Numbered from the stretch's first letter, positions 36,364 to 45,413 are shown. The stretch: DNA of 64,000 bases from Arthrobacter sp. Bi26 (GCF_918697925.1 NZ_CAKKMF010000006.1:26240-90239); one strand, 5' to 3'. Program-made: numbers and translations. Notes: a model not told the origin generated them from the letters alone.

Positions 36364-37497
36364 GTGTCCATCAGCGCCGAGAACACGACTCACGAATCAG
36401 TGGCCGCGGGGCACACTGCTCCGGAGCCGACGCCCGAAGAGGCTGCCCAGCTCAAAGAGCTGTACCGGGATTTTGACCGGGAGAACCTGATCCCGCTCTG
36501 GACCGAGATCGCGGATTTGATGCCGATGGTCCCGACCCCCAAGGCGGTCCCCCATGTCTGGCGGTGGAGCGACCTGTACCCGCTGGCGGCCCGTGCCGGG
36601 GATCTGGTCCCGGTGGGCCGGGGCGGGGAGCGCCGGGCCATTGCCCTGGCCAACCCGGGCCTGGCCGGCACCCCGTACGCCACGCCCACGCTGTGGGCAG
36701 CCATCCAGTACCTCGGTGCCCGTGAAACCGCGCCGGAACACCGGCACTCGCAGAACGCGTTCCGGTTCGTCGTCGAGGGCGAGGGCGTCTGGACTGTGGT
36801 GAACGGGGACCCGGTGCGGATGTCGCGCGGCGACTTCCTGCTGACCCCGGGCTGGAACTTCCACGGCCACCACAACGACACCGATGAGCCGATGGCCTGG
36901 ATCGACGGCCTGGATATCCCGTTCGTGCACTACGCCGACGCCGGCTTCTTCGAGTTCGGCACCGAGCGCGTCACCGATGAGGCCACCCCGGACATCTCCC
37001 GCTCCGAGCGGCTCTGGGCCCACCCGGGCCTGCGCCCGCTCTCCGGCCTGGACGACACCACGAGCTCCCCCATCGCGGCGTACCGCTGGGAATACACGGA
37101 CCGCGCACTGGCCGAGCAGCTGCTGCTGGAGGACGAGGGCCACCCGGCCACCGTGTCCCAGGGCCACGCCGCCGTCCGCTACACCAACCCCACCACGGGC
37201 GGGGATGTGATGCCGACCATCCGGGCCGAATTCCACCGCCTGCGTGCCGGCGCCGCGACCGAGAGCCTCCGCGAGGTCGGCTCCAGCGTCTGGCAGGTCT
37301 TCGAAGGGACCGGCTCCGTGGTCCTGAACGGCGAAACCAGGACCCTGGCGAAGGGCGACCTCTTCGTCGTCCCGTCCTGGGCCGCCTGGTCATTGCAGGC
37401 TGAGACCGAGTTCGATCTCTTCCGCTTCAGTGACGCCCCCATTTTCGAACGACTGAACTTCAACCGCACCTACCTCGAAGGACGCAAGAACGCATGA
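36364..37497 (+). CDS. gtdA: Gentisate 1,2-dioxygenase
   Basis: GTG 36364 follows an AGGAGG site. The 377-residue two-cupin protein matches gentisate dioxygenases in length. The N-terminal cupin has the Fe(II) ligands H126 and H128 (PEHRHSQNAFRF) and H167 (GWNFHGHHND). The second cupin (about residues 270-350) lacks an equivalent HxH. The enzyme opens the ring of gentisate to maleylpyruvate. Next to it, in overlapping order, are the hydrolase and isomerase for the following steps. Confidence 0.9.
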   Translation: MSISAENTTHESVAAGHTAPEPTPEEAAQLKELYRDFDRENLIPLWTEIADLMPMVPTPKAVPHVWRWSDLYPLAARAGDLVPVGRGGERRAIALANPGLAGTPYATPTLWAAIQYLGARETAPEHRHSQNAFRFVVEGEGVWTVVNGDPVRMSRGDFLLTPGWNFHGHHNDTDEPMAWIDGLDIPFVHYADAGFFEFGTERVTDEATPDISRSERLWAHPGLRPLSGLDDTTSSPIAAYRWEYTDRALAEQLLLEDEGHPATVSQGHAAVRYTNPTTGGDVMPTIRAEFHRLRAGAATESLREVGSSVWQVFEGTGSVVLNGETRTLAKGDLFVVPSWAAWSLQAETEFDLFRFSDAPIFERLNFNRTYLEGRKNA

Positions 37498-38315
37498 GAC
37501 TCCTCACCCTCCGCACCCAAACCGGCACCAAGGCCGTGCGCCAGGACGGCGATACCCTGACCGAGATCGACGGCTTCGCCGACGTCGGAGAGCTGCTCCG
37601 CTCAGCGGACTGGGAAGCCACCGCGAAGGCAGCCAAAGGCGCCACGCACCCGCTCGAGGGCGCCAACCTCGACGCCGTCGTGCCCTCCCCCGGCAAGATC
37701 ATCTGCGTGGGCCACAACTACCGCAACCACATCAAGGAAATGGGCCGGGAAGTCCCCGAGTTCCCCACCCTGTTCGCCAAGTACCAGGAATCCCTGATCG
37801 GCCCGAACGATGATCTGGCCCTGCCGCAGGAATCCGGCACCGTCGACTGGGAATCCGAACTCGCCGTCGTCATCGGCAAGAAGGGCCGCCGGATCAGCGA
37901 AGCCGACGCCGCGGAGCACATCGCCGGCTACGCCGTGCTCAACGACGTGTCCATGCGCGACTACCAGTTCCGCACCATCCAGTGGCTGCAGGGCAAGACC
38001 TGGGAAAAGTCCACCCCCTTCGGCCCCGCGCTGGTCACCAAGGACGAGTTCAGCGGCGGCCTCATGACCACCGCGGTCGACGGCGAAGTGCAGCAGCAGA
38101 CCCCGACCAACGACGTCGTCTTCACCCCCGAGTTCCTGGTCTCCTACATCTCCACCATCATCACGCTGAACCCGGGCGACGTCATCGCCACCGGCACCCC
38201 GGGAGGCGTGGGCCACGCCCAGGACCCCAAGCGCTACCTGCAGGAAGGCCAGATCCTCGTCACCACCATCGAGGGCCTGGGCCAGCTGAAGAACCGCGTG
38301 GTCAAGGAAGCCTGA
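37494..38315 (+). CDS. Fumarylacetoacetate hydrolase-family protein (fumarylpyruvate hydrolase)
   Basis: The 273-residue protein starts by ATGA overlap with the dioxygenase gene. It has the FAH-fold landmarks GHNYRNHIKEMG, FAKYQESLIGPND, the metal-binding Glu pair in DWESELAVVIGKKGR, and VLNDVSMRDYQ. In this pathway it should split fumarylpyruvate into fumarate and pyruvate; direct cleavage of maleylpyruvate is an alternative. The isomerase gene follows by another 4-base overlap. Confidence 0.88.
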   Translation: MRLLTLRTQTGTKAVRQDGDTLTEIDGFADVGELLRSADWEATAKAAKGATHPLEGANLDAVVPSPGKIICVGHNYRNHIKEMGREVPEFPTLFAKYQESLIGPNDDLALPQESGTVDWESELAVVIGKKGRRISEADAAEHIAGYAVLNDVSMRDYQFRTIQWLQGKTWEKSTPFGPALVTKDEFSGGLMTTAVDGEVQQQTPTNDVVFTPEFLVSYISTIITLNPGDVIATGTPGGVGHAQDPKRYLQEGQILVTTIEGLGQLKNRVVKEA

Positions 38316-39073
38316 TGGTTGCCCGCCAGGACCAGACGACGGACCCGGAGCTGCTTGCGGCCCTGCTGCAGGCACGCCGGGGCACGGCGTTCTTCGCCCG
38401 CAAGCTCAACGAGCTCTCCGACGCCGAGCTCGACGGCGATTCGCTGCTGCCGGGCTGGACCCGACGCCACATCACCGCGCACATCGGCTACAACGCCCGT
38501 GCCATCGCGCGGCTCATCGAGTGGGCGGCCACCGGCGTGGAAACCCCGATGTACGCCTCCACCGCGGTCCGCGACCACGAGATCGACTTCGGGGCAACCC
38601 TGAGCCCGATCGCGCTGCGGCACCTGTTCGACCACTCCGCCGTGCACCTGAACGTCGAATGGCGGGACCTGCCCGGGGACGCCTGGCGCCACTTAGTCCG
38701 CACCATCCAGGGCCGGGAAGTGCCTGCCACCGAAACCGTCTGGATGCGCAGCCGGGAAGTCTGGATGCACGCCGTGGACCTGGCCAACGGCGCCAGCTTC
38801 ACCGACATCCCGGTTCCCGTGCTGGAGCGGCTCCTGAACGACATCACCGGCGCCTGGAAGGCCCGCGGCACCGATGCGGACCTCGTGGTCAAGGTAACGG
38901 ACCGCGGCCTCACATTCGGGGACACGACGTCGGCGTCCCCTACCGTGGTCTCCGGACCGCTCGCGACCGTCGTCGAATGGGCCGCCGGCCGCGGCAACCG
39001 CGGCGTCACCGCCACCGGGCCCGGCACTGAAGCCGGCAACGGCAAGGTTCCGGCCGCGCCGAAGTGGATCTGA
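38315..39073 (+). CDS. Mycothiol-dependent maleylpyruvate isomerase
   Basis: ATG 38315 overlaps the preceding stop. The 252-residue protein has a DinB-like four-helix N-terminal domain with zinc ligands H52 (GWTRRHITAH), E148 and H152 (SREVWMHAVDL), then a C-terminal MDMPI domain. H52 falls at the same position as in the characterised corynebacterial enzyme. It isomerises maleylpyruvate to fumarylpyruvate using mycothiol, consistent with an actinobacterial host. Confidence 0.88.
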   Translation: MVARQDQTTDPELLAALLQARRGTAFFARKLNELSDAELDGDSLLPGWTRRHITAHIGYNARAIARLIEWAATGVETPMYASTAVRDHEIDFGATLSPIALRHLFDHSAVHLNVEWRDLPGDAWRHLVRTIQGREVPATETVWMRSREVWMHAVDLANGASFTDIPVPVLERLLNDITGAWKARGTDADLVVKVTDRGLTFGDTTSASPTVVSGPLATVVEWAAGRGNRGVTATGPGTEAGNGKVPAAPKWI

Positions 39074-39096
39074 GCCTCTCGGACTCCAGCAGCAGA

Positions 39097-39132
39097 CCGG
39101 AAAGGCCCCCTCACCCGAGGGGGCTTTTCCGG
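39097..39132 (+). terminator. Terminator of the gentisate operon
   Basis: CCGGAAAGGCCCCCTC (39097-39112) and GAGGGGGCTTTTCCGG (39117-39132) form a 16-bp stem with one wobble pair and a 4-base loop, 24 bases after the isomerase stop, followed by TTT. Confidence 0.75.
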
Positions 39133-39212
39133 TTTAAATATCGCAGGGACCGCCGGCAATTTTCCATCCCGGTAACCATCTGCATGTGCGATTACTCAGT
39201 GTGGTGACTATT

Positions 39213-39245
39213 GCGGAGCAGAGTGGTAAATATGAGCTGTTCCGC
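39213..39245. promoter_or_regulatory. Inverted repeat upstream of the MFS/SDR genes
   Basis: GCGGAGCAG (39213-39221) and CTGTTCCGC (39237-39245) are inverted repeats with one mismatch and a 15-base spacer, ending 43 bases before the MFS start. Spacing of about two helical turns between arm centres suits a dimeric regulator. It differs from the ATTCTG/CAGAAT sites. Confidence 0.4.
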
Positions 39246-39288
39246 TGAGGAACCCCGGCGGGGCTCGTTTCTCACAGCGAGGTGAACC

Positions 39289-40668
39289 ATGACTTCCATC
39301 AATCCTGCCAATCATCTCGACGAACTCGGCCAGCGCACGCTGCGCAGGGCGCGCCGCCGCATCATGCCACTGATCGTCCTGCTCTACTTCATTGCGTACC
39401 TGGACCGGAACAATGTCGGCTTCGCGAAGCTGACCATGAGCGAGGACATTGGCCTGAGCGCATCGGCATACGGCCTCGGCGCGGGCATCTTCTTCCTCGG
39501 CTACGCGCTGCTGGAAATCCCGAGCAACGCCGGCATGTACCGGTTCGGCGCCCGCAAATGGATCGCCCGGATCCTCATCTCATGGGGCATCTTTGCGACC
39601 GCCATGTGCCTGGTGAACGGCGAAACCAGCTTCTACATCGTCCGGTTCCTGCTCGGTGCCGCCGAGGCAGGGTTCTTCCCCGCCATCCTGTTCTACCTGA
39701 CGCTGTGGTTCCCGGCCGCCCAGCGCGTCACGGTGCTGGGCATCTTCATCCTGGCGCAGCCTGTGTCCAATGCCCTTGGTGCTCCGGTTTCGGGCCTGCT
39801 GCTGCAGATGGACGGCATTCTTGGCCTGCAGGGGTGGCAGTGGCTTTACATTGTTGAGGGCATCCCCGCCATCATCCTCGGGATTCTGACCCCGGTCCTG
39901 ATGACCGACCGCCCCAGCCAGGCGCATTGGCTGGCCGACGATGAGCGCGAATGGCTGACCAGGACCATGGACGATGAGCTGGCCCACAAGCAGAAGGGGC
40001 AGCCCCATCACTTCCTGGCCGGCCTCAAGGACCCCCGGACTATTGCCTACGCAGCGCTGTACTTCGGGCTGGTCTGCGGTATCTACGGCCTCGGACTGTG
40101 GATGCCGACGATCGTTGCCGCACTCGGGGACTTCAGCACCACGCAGGTCGGTTTCATCGTTGCCATCCCCTACACGATTGCGGCGATCTTTGTGTACTTC
40201 TGGGGCAAGCGCTCGGACCGTACCGGTAACCGGGTCTTGCACGCGACCCTGAGCATGATCATGGCGGCCATCGGCCTCTTGGCTGCCGGCTACCTGGTCG
40301 AGGTCAACGCGATCCTGGCACTGATGGCCCTGACGCTGGCGGCCATGGGCATTTACTCCGCTATTGCCCCGTTCCTGGCCATGCCCGCGACTGCCCTGGT
40401 CGGTGCTGCGGCAGCAGCCGGGCTGGCCATGGTGAATTCGCTCGGTAATCTGGGCGGGTTCGTGGCTCCCTACGCCGTGGGGCTGCTAAATGACGCCTCG
40501 GGCGATAACCGTTCCGGCCTCGTGTTCCTGTCGGCCTGCCTCGGCATCACGGCCGTCGCGACCTATCTCTACGCACGCAAGCGCCCGGAGGGACATGTGA
40601 AGCCCGGTACGCCCTCCACGGTCGGGGAAGAAGCTGTAGCTTCCGACGACTTCGACATCCAGAACTGA
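39289..40668 (+). CDS. MFS transporter, anion:cation symporter (ACS) family
   Basis: ATG 39289 follows GAGGTGA. The 459-residue protein has about twelve membrane segments and ACS features: YFIAYLDRNNVGFAKLTM in segment one and RFLLGAAEAGFFPAILFYL in segment four. ACS members import organic acids such as tartrate, 4-hydroxyphenylacetate and phthalate. The SDR gene follows 27 bases later. It probably imports the substrate of that dehydrogenase or another aromatic acid. Confidence 0.86.
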   Translation: MTSINPANHLDELGQRTLRRARRRIMPLIVLLYFIAYLDRNNVGFAKLTMSEDIGLSASAYGLGAGIFFLGYALLEIPSNAGMYRFGARKWIARILISWGIFATAMCLVNGETSFYIVRFLLGAAEAGFFPAILFYLTLWFPAAQRVTVLGIFILAQPVSNALGAPVSGLLLQMDGILGLQGWQWLYIVEGIPAIILGILTPVLMTDRPSQAHWLADDEREWLTRTMDDELAHKQKGQPHHFLAGLKDPRTIAYAALYFGLVCGIYGLGLWMPTIVAALGDFSTTQVGFIVAIPYTIAAIFVYFWGKRSDRTGNRVLHATLSMIMAAIGLLAAGYLVEVNAILALMALTLAAMGIYSAIAPFLAMPATALVGAAAAAGLAMVNSLGNLGGFVAPYAVGLLNDASGDNRSGLVFLSACLGITAVATYLYARKRPEGHVKPGTPSTVGEEAVASDDFDIQN

Positions 40669-40695
40669 CAATCAGGCGACGAAGGGCTAAGGGAC

Positions 40696-41472
40696 ATGAC
40701 TCAGCAAAAAGCGTTTCCGGTGAAGCGGACCGCCGTGCTGACCGGCGCGGCCTCTCCCCGCGGCATCGGACGGGCGACGGCGGAAATGCTCGCCAGCGGA
40801 GGCTGGGCGGTTGCGATCCTGGATGTCGACGGCGACGCAGCCCGGAACGCAGCGGAGGAAATCACCGCCGTTTACGGTGTCCAGGCGATTGGCGTGGGCG
40901 CGGACGTCTCCGACCCGGAGGCCGTCAACGCCGCCATTGACGAGGTTGAATCCACCCTGCCGCCGATCGTTGGCCTGGCCAACCTGGCAGGTATCAGCTC
41001 ACCCACGGAGTTCATGGACGAGACGCTCGGGGCGTGGGAGCGGGTGTTCAAAATCAACATGACCGGCACGTTCCTGGTATCCCAGCGGGTGCTCAAGGGC
41101 ATGATCGAGCGGAAGCTAGGAAGGATCGTGAGCGTCTCGTCCATCTCCGCCCAGCGCGGAGGCGGCACCTACTCCAAGGTGGCTTACAGTGCCTCGAAAG
41201 CTGCCATCATCGGTTTCACACGGGCTCTGGCCCGGGAAATGGGCCAGCACGGAATCACCGTCAACTGCGTGGCTCCCGGCCCCGTGGACACGGACATCAT
41301 GGGTGGAACACTCACGGATGAGCGAAAAGCCGCCATGGCTGCCGACATCCTGGTGGGCCGGGTGGGAACCGTACGGGACATCGCCGCGCTGATGGTGTTC
41401 CTGCTGGGCGAGGATGCCGGCTTCATCACGGCCGCGACGTATGACATTAACGGAGGACTGCAGATTTCCTGA
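40696..41472 (+). CDS. Short-chain dehydrogenase/reductase
   Basis: The 258-residue protein is a classical SDR: cofactor motif TGAASPRGIG (16-25), an NLAGISS segment (96-102), catalytic Ser in VSVSSISA (about 149), Y164 and K168 (YSASK), and a C-terminal NGGLQIS typical of beta-ketoacyl-reductase-like members. An Asp after beta-strand two (ILDVDG) suggests NAD(H). Substrate is unknown; co-transcription with the ACS transporter suggests an alcohol or dihydrodiol of an aromatic acid. Confidence 0.86.
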   Translation: MTQQKAFPVKRTAVLTGAASPRGIGRATAEMLASGGWAVAILDVDGDAARNAAEEITAVYGVQAIGVGADVSDPEAVNAAIDEVESTLPPIVGLANLAGISSPTEFMDETLGAWERVFKINMTGTFLVSQRVLKGMIERKLGRIVSVSSISAQRGGGTYSKVAYSASKAAIIGFTRALAREMGQHGITVNCVAPGPVDTDIMGGTLTDERKAAMAADILVGRVGTVRDIAALMVFLLGEDAGFITAATYDINGGLQIS

Positions 41473-41507
41473 CCCTTGCGAACTGAGTCATCTGCGCAAG
41501 ACGGGGC

Positions 41508-42959
41508 TCAGCCCAGGTGGACGATCGGGGCGTCGCCGTCGGTGCCTGTGAACTTCTTGCGGTCGATGTTGATGAGCAGCAGGGCAATCGGAGCGATCAG
41601 GATCGCAACACCTGCGGCCCAGAGGAACACCTTGGCGTAGCCGTCTGAGAGGGCCGCCAGTGAGACACCGCCGGCCGCGGCCGCGATGGTGCTGAAGAGA
41701 GCGATGCCGAGGGAGCCGCCGATCTGCTGCGAGGCGTTGACCAAGGCGCTGGCCACACCGGAATCATCCTTGTCCACGCCGAACAGCGCCAGGTTCTGCA
41801 TCGGCACGAACACCATGCCAAGCCCGACACCCAGGAGAAGGAGCGCGGGCAGCATGTTGACGAGGTAGAGGCCCTCGGCGCTGACCTGCGTGAGCCAGAG
41901 CATCGCCGCCGCCATGAAGACCGGACCCGCGGCCGTCGGGATCTTTGCACCCAGCTTCGGCAGGTTCTTCGCGACAACCCCCGCCGTGATGATCAGTGCC
42001 ACCGTCATGGGCAGGGAAGCAAGCCCGGCGAGGAACGGGGCGAAGCCAAGCACAATCTGGATGTAGAAGTTGATGAACAGAATGCCGCCGATCAGGACCG
42101 CGCCGGACAGGAACGAGGCCAGGAACGCCGCTCCGCGGTTGCGCTCGGTGGCCACGCGCAGCGGCAGGAGCGGGTGCTTGACGGTGGCCTCGACCAGGAC
42201 GAAGAGTGCCATGAGTACGACGCCGGCTGCAATGAATCCCCAGGCTTCGGGGGCATCCCAGCCGTGCTCCGCATTGGTGAAGCCGTAGACGAGGGACCCC
42301 AAACCCAGGGCGGCCAGGACGACGCCGGGCCAGTCATATTTGGTGGACCCCTGGGCCTTGCTTTCGCTGACCAGAGACCACACGCCGGCGAGGGCGATGG
42401 CGGCGATCGGCACGTTCACGAAGAAGCACCAGCGCCAGCTCGCGTGTTCGGTCAGGAAACCTCCCAGCAGGACGCCGACGGCGGCACCGACGCCAGTGAT
42501 GGAGCCGAAGATCGCGAACGCCGTGCCGCGGTCCTTTCCGCCCGGAAAGGCGACGTTCAGCAGCGCCAGGGCGGCGGGGGCCAGCAGCGCAGCGAACACG
42601 CCCTGCAGGGCGCGCGCACCGATCAGTTCCCAGGGCTGTTGCGCGATGCCGCCGAGCAGAGACGCGACCGCGAAACCTGCGGCGGCCACGAGGAAGGTCC
42701 GTTTCCGGCCCCAGAAGTCCGCGATCCGGCCTCCGAGCAGCAGGAAGGCGCCGAAGGCCAGTGCGTAGGCCGTGACCACCCAGGAACGCGCCGAGTCACT
42801 GATCCCCATCTCGATCTGGAGACGCGGCAGTGCCAGGTTCACGATCGTGCCGTCCAGGACCACCATGAACTGTGCGAGGGCCAGGAATACCAGCGCCCAC
42901 CAGCTGCTGCTGGGCCTGCTCCCCTGCTTTGTCCCTGCATCTGCTAGCTGTGTTGCCAT
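41508..42959 (-). CDS. MFS exporter, DHA2 (EmrB/QacA) family
   Basis: ATG 42959 follows GGTGGA; a GTG four codons earlier is also in frame. The 483-residue protein has about fourteen membrane segments, with the DHA2 motifs LAQFMVVLDGTIVNLALP (segment one), GRIADFWGRKRTF (loop 2-3) and the antiporter motif C-like GSITGVGAAVGVLLGG. It likely pumps a toxic substrate or intermediate out. The MarR gene upstream on the same strand and two palindromes in the gap point to local control. Confidence 0.87.
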   Translation of the reverse strand: MATQLADAGTKQGSRPSSSWWALVFLALAQFMVVLDGTIVNLALPRLQIEMGISDSARSWVVTAYALAFGAFLLLGGRIADFWGRKRTFLVAAAGFAVASLLGGIAQQPWELIGARALQGVFAALLAPAALALLNVAFPGGKDRGTAFAIFGSITGVGAAVGVLLGGFLTEHASWRWCFFVNVPIAAIALAGVWSLVSESKAQGSTKYDWPGVVLAALGLGSLVYGFTNAEHGWDAPEAWGFIAAGVVLMALFVLVEATVKHPLLPLRVATERNRGAAFLASFLSGAVLIGGILFINFYIQIVLGFAPFLAGLASLPMTVALIITAGVVAKNLPKLGAKIPTAAGPVFMAAAMLWLTQVSAEGLYLVNMLPALLLLGVGLGMVFVPMQNLALFGVDKDDSGVASALVNASQQIGGSLGIALFSTIAAAAGGVSLAALSDGYAKVFLWAAGVAILIAPIALLLINIDRKKFTGTDGDAPIVHLG

Positions 42960-42976
42960 ATCAAAATCCACCCTTC

Positions 42977-43008
42977 AAGTATTAATACTTACAAAAGTAT
43001 AACTACTT
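42977..43008. promoter_or_regulatory. Paired palindromic operators before the DHA2 exporter
   Basis: AAGTATTAATACTT (42977-42990) is a perfect 14-bp palindrome. AAGTATAACTACTT (42995-43008) is a second copy with the arms AAGTA/TACTT. Their centres are 18 bases apart in the short gap between the MarR stop (43047) and the exporter start. The sites look like MarR operators. Confidence 0.65.
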
Positions 43009-43046
43009 CGCATGAGTTCGTAGGCAGGGCGTGGAGGTGATGTGCG

Positions 43047-43520
43047 CTACTCGGGCTCGGCGATGATCGAGGCGAGGCGCTGCAGGGCCGGCAGGCTGGC
43101 GGCGATTTGCTCGCGCTCTTCGGGCAGCAGCCGGGAACTCGCCGACTCCAGCGCTTCCGCCCAGGCGCCCTCAAGGAGGGTCTTGATCCGCTGGGACTCC
43201 GCCGTGGGGTGGAGGGCGACGTACCGCTTGTCGGCTGCGTCGCGGGTGCGGGTGACAAGGCCCGCGGCGACCAGCTCCCGGAGCTGGACGCTGACGTTGC
43301 TGAACTGCCGCCCGAGACGCGAGGCAACGTCCGCAACGGTGATGCCGGGGTGGTTCTCGATGACCCGGAGGATTTCCAGCACGCCATTGGACAGCGGCCG
43401 GACGCCGGTGTCATTGTGCGATTTCCGGCGGATATCGGAGGAAATGTCGATCACCGAGACGGCCAGGGACCGGTGGTCCACAGCCTTCGCCGGTACTTCG
43501 GCTGCGCCCATACTTTCCAT
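43047..43520 (-). CDS. MarR-family transcriptional regulator
   Basis: The 157-residue protein has a winged-helix core: LSNGVLEILRVIENHPGITV, then ADVASRLGRQFSNVSVQLRELVAAGLV (recognition helix) and a wing TRDAADKRYVALHPT. It starts 5 bases after the TetR stop, so the two regulators are co-transcribed. The paired palindromes just downstream suggest it represses the DHA2 exporter in response to a phenolic ligand. Confidence 0.83.
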   Translation of the reverse strand: MESMGAAEVPAKAVDHRSLAVSVIDISSDIRRKSHNDTGVRPLSNGVLEILRVIENHPGITVADVASRLGRQFSNVSVQLRELVAAGLVTRTRDAADKRYVALHPTAESQRIKTLLEGAWAEALESASSRLLPEEREQIAASLPALQRLASIIAEPE

Positions 43521-43525
43521 CCGGT

Positions 43526-44140
43526 TCAGCCTTCGTCGCAGAGCAGGTGGTACCAGTTGTCGGCGAGCACCTCGAGTGCGTGGTCGCGGTTTGGTTCAAA
43601 CTTCCGTCGTGTCCAGAGCGTGGCGACGTAGTCGAGCGAGGTGAACGCGAGAGTGCCGCGAATGTGGCGCGTCTCCTCCGAGAAGCGACTTGCCAGCTCC
43701 ATTCCGCGCACGAGATCGGAGATGACCTCCTCATGCCATCCCTCGACCAGGGCGCGCACCTCGCGATCAACGGCGGCTGCCTCCTCGAGCACGTCGAGGT
43801 ACGGGCGGAAGACTGGCCAGAGCGCCGCCCGCGACTCCAGCCAGGCCAGGATGCCCGGCAGCTCGCCTGCGCGCACGACGTCGACGAGCTCGGCCGCGGT
43901 CGATCCCCGTTCGGGGCCGTCCGCGCGGTCCAGCACAGCGTTGACGCGCGCCATGAAGTCCCGCATCAGGTCGCTGCGCGAGGGGTAGTAGGCGTAAAAA
44001 GTCACCCGGGTGGTTCCTGCCGCAGCGGCAATCTCATCGATCGTCGTCGCGGCGTAGCCCTTCTCGGTGAAGAGTTCAAGTGCCCGTTCGACGATCACGT
44101 CGCGGGTCAGCTGCTTCTGGGCCTCTCGCAACGACGACAT
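43526..44140 (-). CDS. TetR-family regulator (paralogue 1 of the catabolic island)
   Basis: The 204-residue protein has an N-terminal TetR helix-turn-helix (ALELFTEKGYAATTIDEIAA then GTTRVTFYAYYPSRSDLM) and a variable helical ligand domain. It closely resembles the TetR at 55784-56371 over the first 70 residues, including the unusual start LREAQKQ. It lies 28 bases behind the ferredoxin reductase on the same strand. It probably controls the divergent promoter near 48.7 kb. Confidence 0.86.
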   Translation of the reverse strand: MSSLREAQKQLTRDVIVERALELFTEKGYAATTIDEIAAAAGTTRVTFYAYYPSRSDLMRDFMARVNAVLDRADGPERGSTAAELVDVVRAGELPGILAWLESRAALWPVFRPYLDVLEEAAAVDREVRALVEGWHEEVISDLVRGMELASRFSEETRHIRGTLAFTSLDYVATLWTRRKFEPNRDHALEVLADNWYHLLCDEG

Positions 44141-44168
44141 GGATCAATCCTAACGGTGTTGTGCGGCG

Positions 44169-45413
44169 TCAGACACGAGCTGGCGCCGCCGGACGCACCG
44201 CGGCCGGACCGACGTCGGCCAGCCGGCGCAGTTTGGGGATGGGGATCCGGTAGTTGATCGCGACGGCGGTGCCTGAACCGTCCATGTTGTCCCAGCGCAG
44301 CAGCATCGAATCCGCACTCTCGCCGGGCTCGCAGAAATCGGGAGTCCCGACAACCGGCGCGAAGCCCACCGACTTGAGCGACAGGCCGAAGCCCTCTGTC
44401 CAGAAGTACGGCTGGAAGTCGAACTCGGGCGCCGCGTCACCCTTGAGCAGGCCGACGGCGGCGATCTTGGCCTGGTCGATGGCGCTGGTCCAGAGGGGCA
44501 CCCGTTCCACCCCTCGACGGGTCGGGAAGAACGCCACGTCGCCGGCGGCGACGATGTCCGGCCGGAGCCTGCCGCGCGAGTCGACACGCAGCTGCCCGTC
44601 GACGAGGAGGTTCGAGCCAGCCAGCCAGCCGATGTTTGGCTCGTCGCCGATAGCGGTGACCACAAGGTCCGCCTCCAGTTCGGTGCCGTCGGCAAGGACG
44701 ACTTTTGCCCCGGTACCGTGATCGAGAAGACGGGCCTTCCCACCGCCAACCACCCGCAGTCCGCGCCGGACGGCGGCGGAGGTGAAGATGTCGGCCAGAT
44801 GGTCGCCAAGCTGACGCGAGAGCGGCTTGACGTCGGAGACGAGGGTGACCTCGCAGCCCACGTGCAGGCAACCGGACGCGACCTCAACGCCGAGCGGTCC
44901 GCCGCCGACCACAATAACTGACGGGCGCGATGCGGCCAGCTCTTTGAGCAGGATCGCATCCTCGATGGTGCGCAGGGTGAGCTCCCGGAGGGAGCCGTCC
45001 TGTCGCGGTCCAGCTGCTCCTTGCCCCGGGGCGAGGCGCTTCGCCCGGGAACCGGAAGCGATGACGAGGCCGTCATACGGCAGCTCATCGCCCCCGTCCA
45101 GGCGAACCAGCCGGGCGTCAACGTCCAGGCCCGTGGCGCTGACTCCGAGCAGCTCGGTTGCTTCGTGGGTCGGCTCGGGGAGCACATGGGCCTGGAGTAC
45201 ATCGTCGCTTTTCCCATCGACGCTGTTCCCATCAACACTGTCCCCATCAACACTGTGCAGCAGCGCCTTGGAGAGGGCTGGCCGGCTGTAGGGATGGTGG
45301 CGCTCGGCGCCCACAACAGTGAGCTCACCATCGAAGCCGGCCGAGCGCAGCGAGTCGCAGGCCGTGAGCCCGGCGATGCCGTTGCCAACCACCACTATCC
45401 TGCGCATCGTCAT
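44169..45413 (-). CDS. Ferredoxin reductase of a P450 system
   Basis: The 414-residue flavoprotein has an FAD motif VVGNGIAGL at the N-terminus, an NAD(P)H motif VVGGGPLGVEVA near residue 160 and ATGDVAFF-like FAD contact VAAGDVAFFP near 290. This is the layout of putidaredoxin-reductase-type enzymes. It starts by ATGA overlap with the ferredoxin gene. An in-frame triple repeat SVDG[D/N/K] lies at about residues 53-67, in a surface loop by inference. Confidence 0.87.
   Translation of the reverse strand: MTMRRIVVVGNGIAGLTACDSLRSAGFDGELTVVGAERHHPYSRPALSKALLHSVDGDSVDGNSVDGKSDDVLQAHVLPEPTHEATELLGVSATGLDVDARLVRLDGGDELPYDGLVIASGSRAKRLAPGQGAAGPRQDGSLRELTLRTIEDAILLKELAASRPSVIVVGGGPLGVEVASGCLHVGCEVTLVSDVKPLSRQLGDHLADIFTSAAVRRGLRVVGGGKARLLDHGTGAKVVLADGTELEADLVVTAIGDEPNIGWLAGSNLLVDGQLRVDSRGRLRPDIVAAGDVAFFPTRRGVERVPLWTSAIDQAKIAAVGLLKGDAAPEFDFQPYFWTEGFGLSLKSVGFAPVVGTPDFCEPGESADSMLLRWDNMDGSGTAVAINYRIPIPKLRRLADVGPAAVRPAAPARV
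45211..45255 (-). repeat. Three 15-bp tandem repeats inside the ferredoxin reductase gene
   Basis: Three 15-base units (45211-45225, 45226-45240, 45241-45255) differ at a few positions and read TTCCCATCAACACTG on the plus strand in the middle copy. On the coding strand they give SVDGD, SVDGN and SVDGK. Confidence 0.8.
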
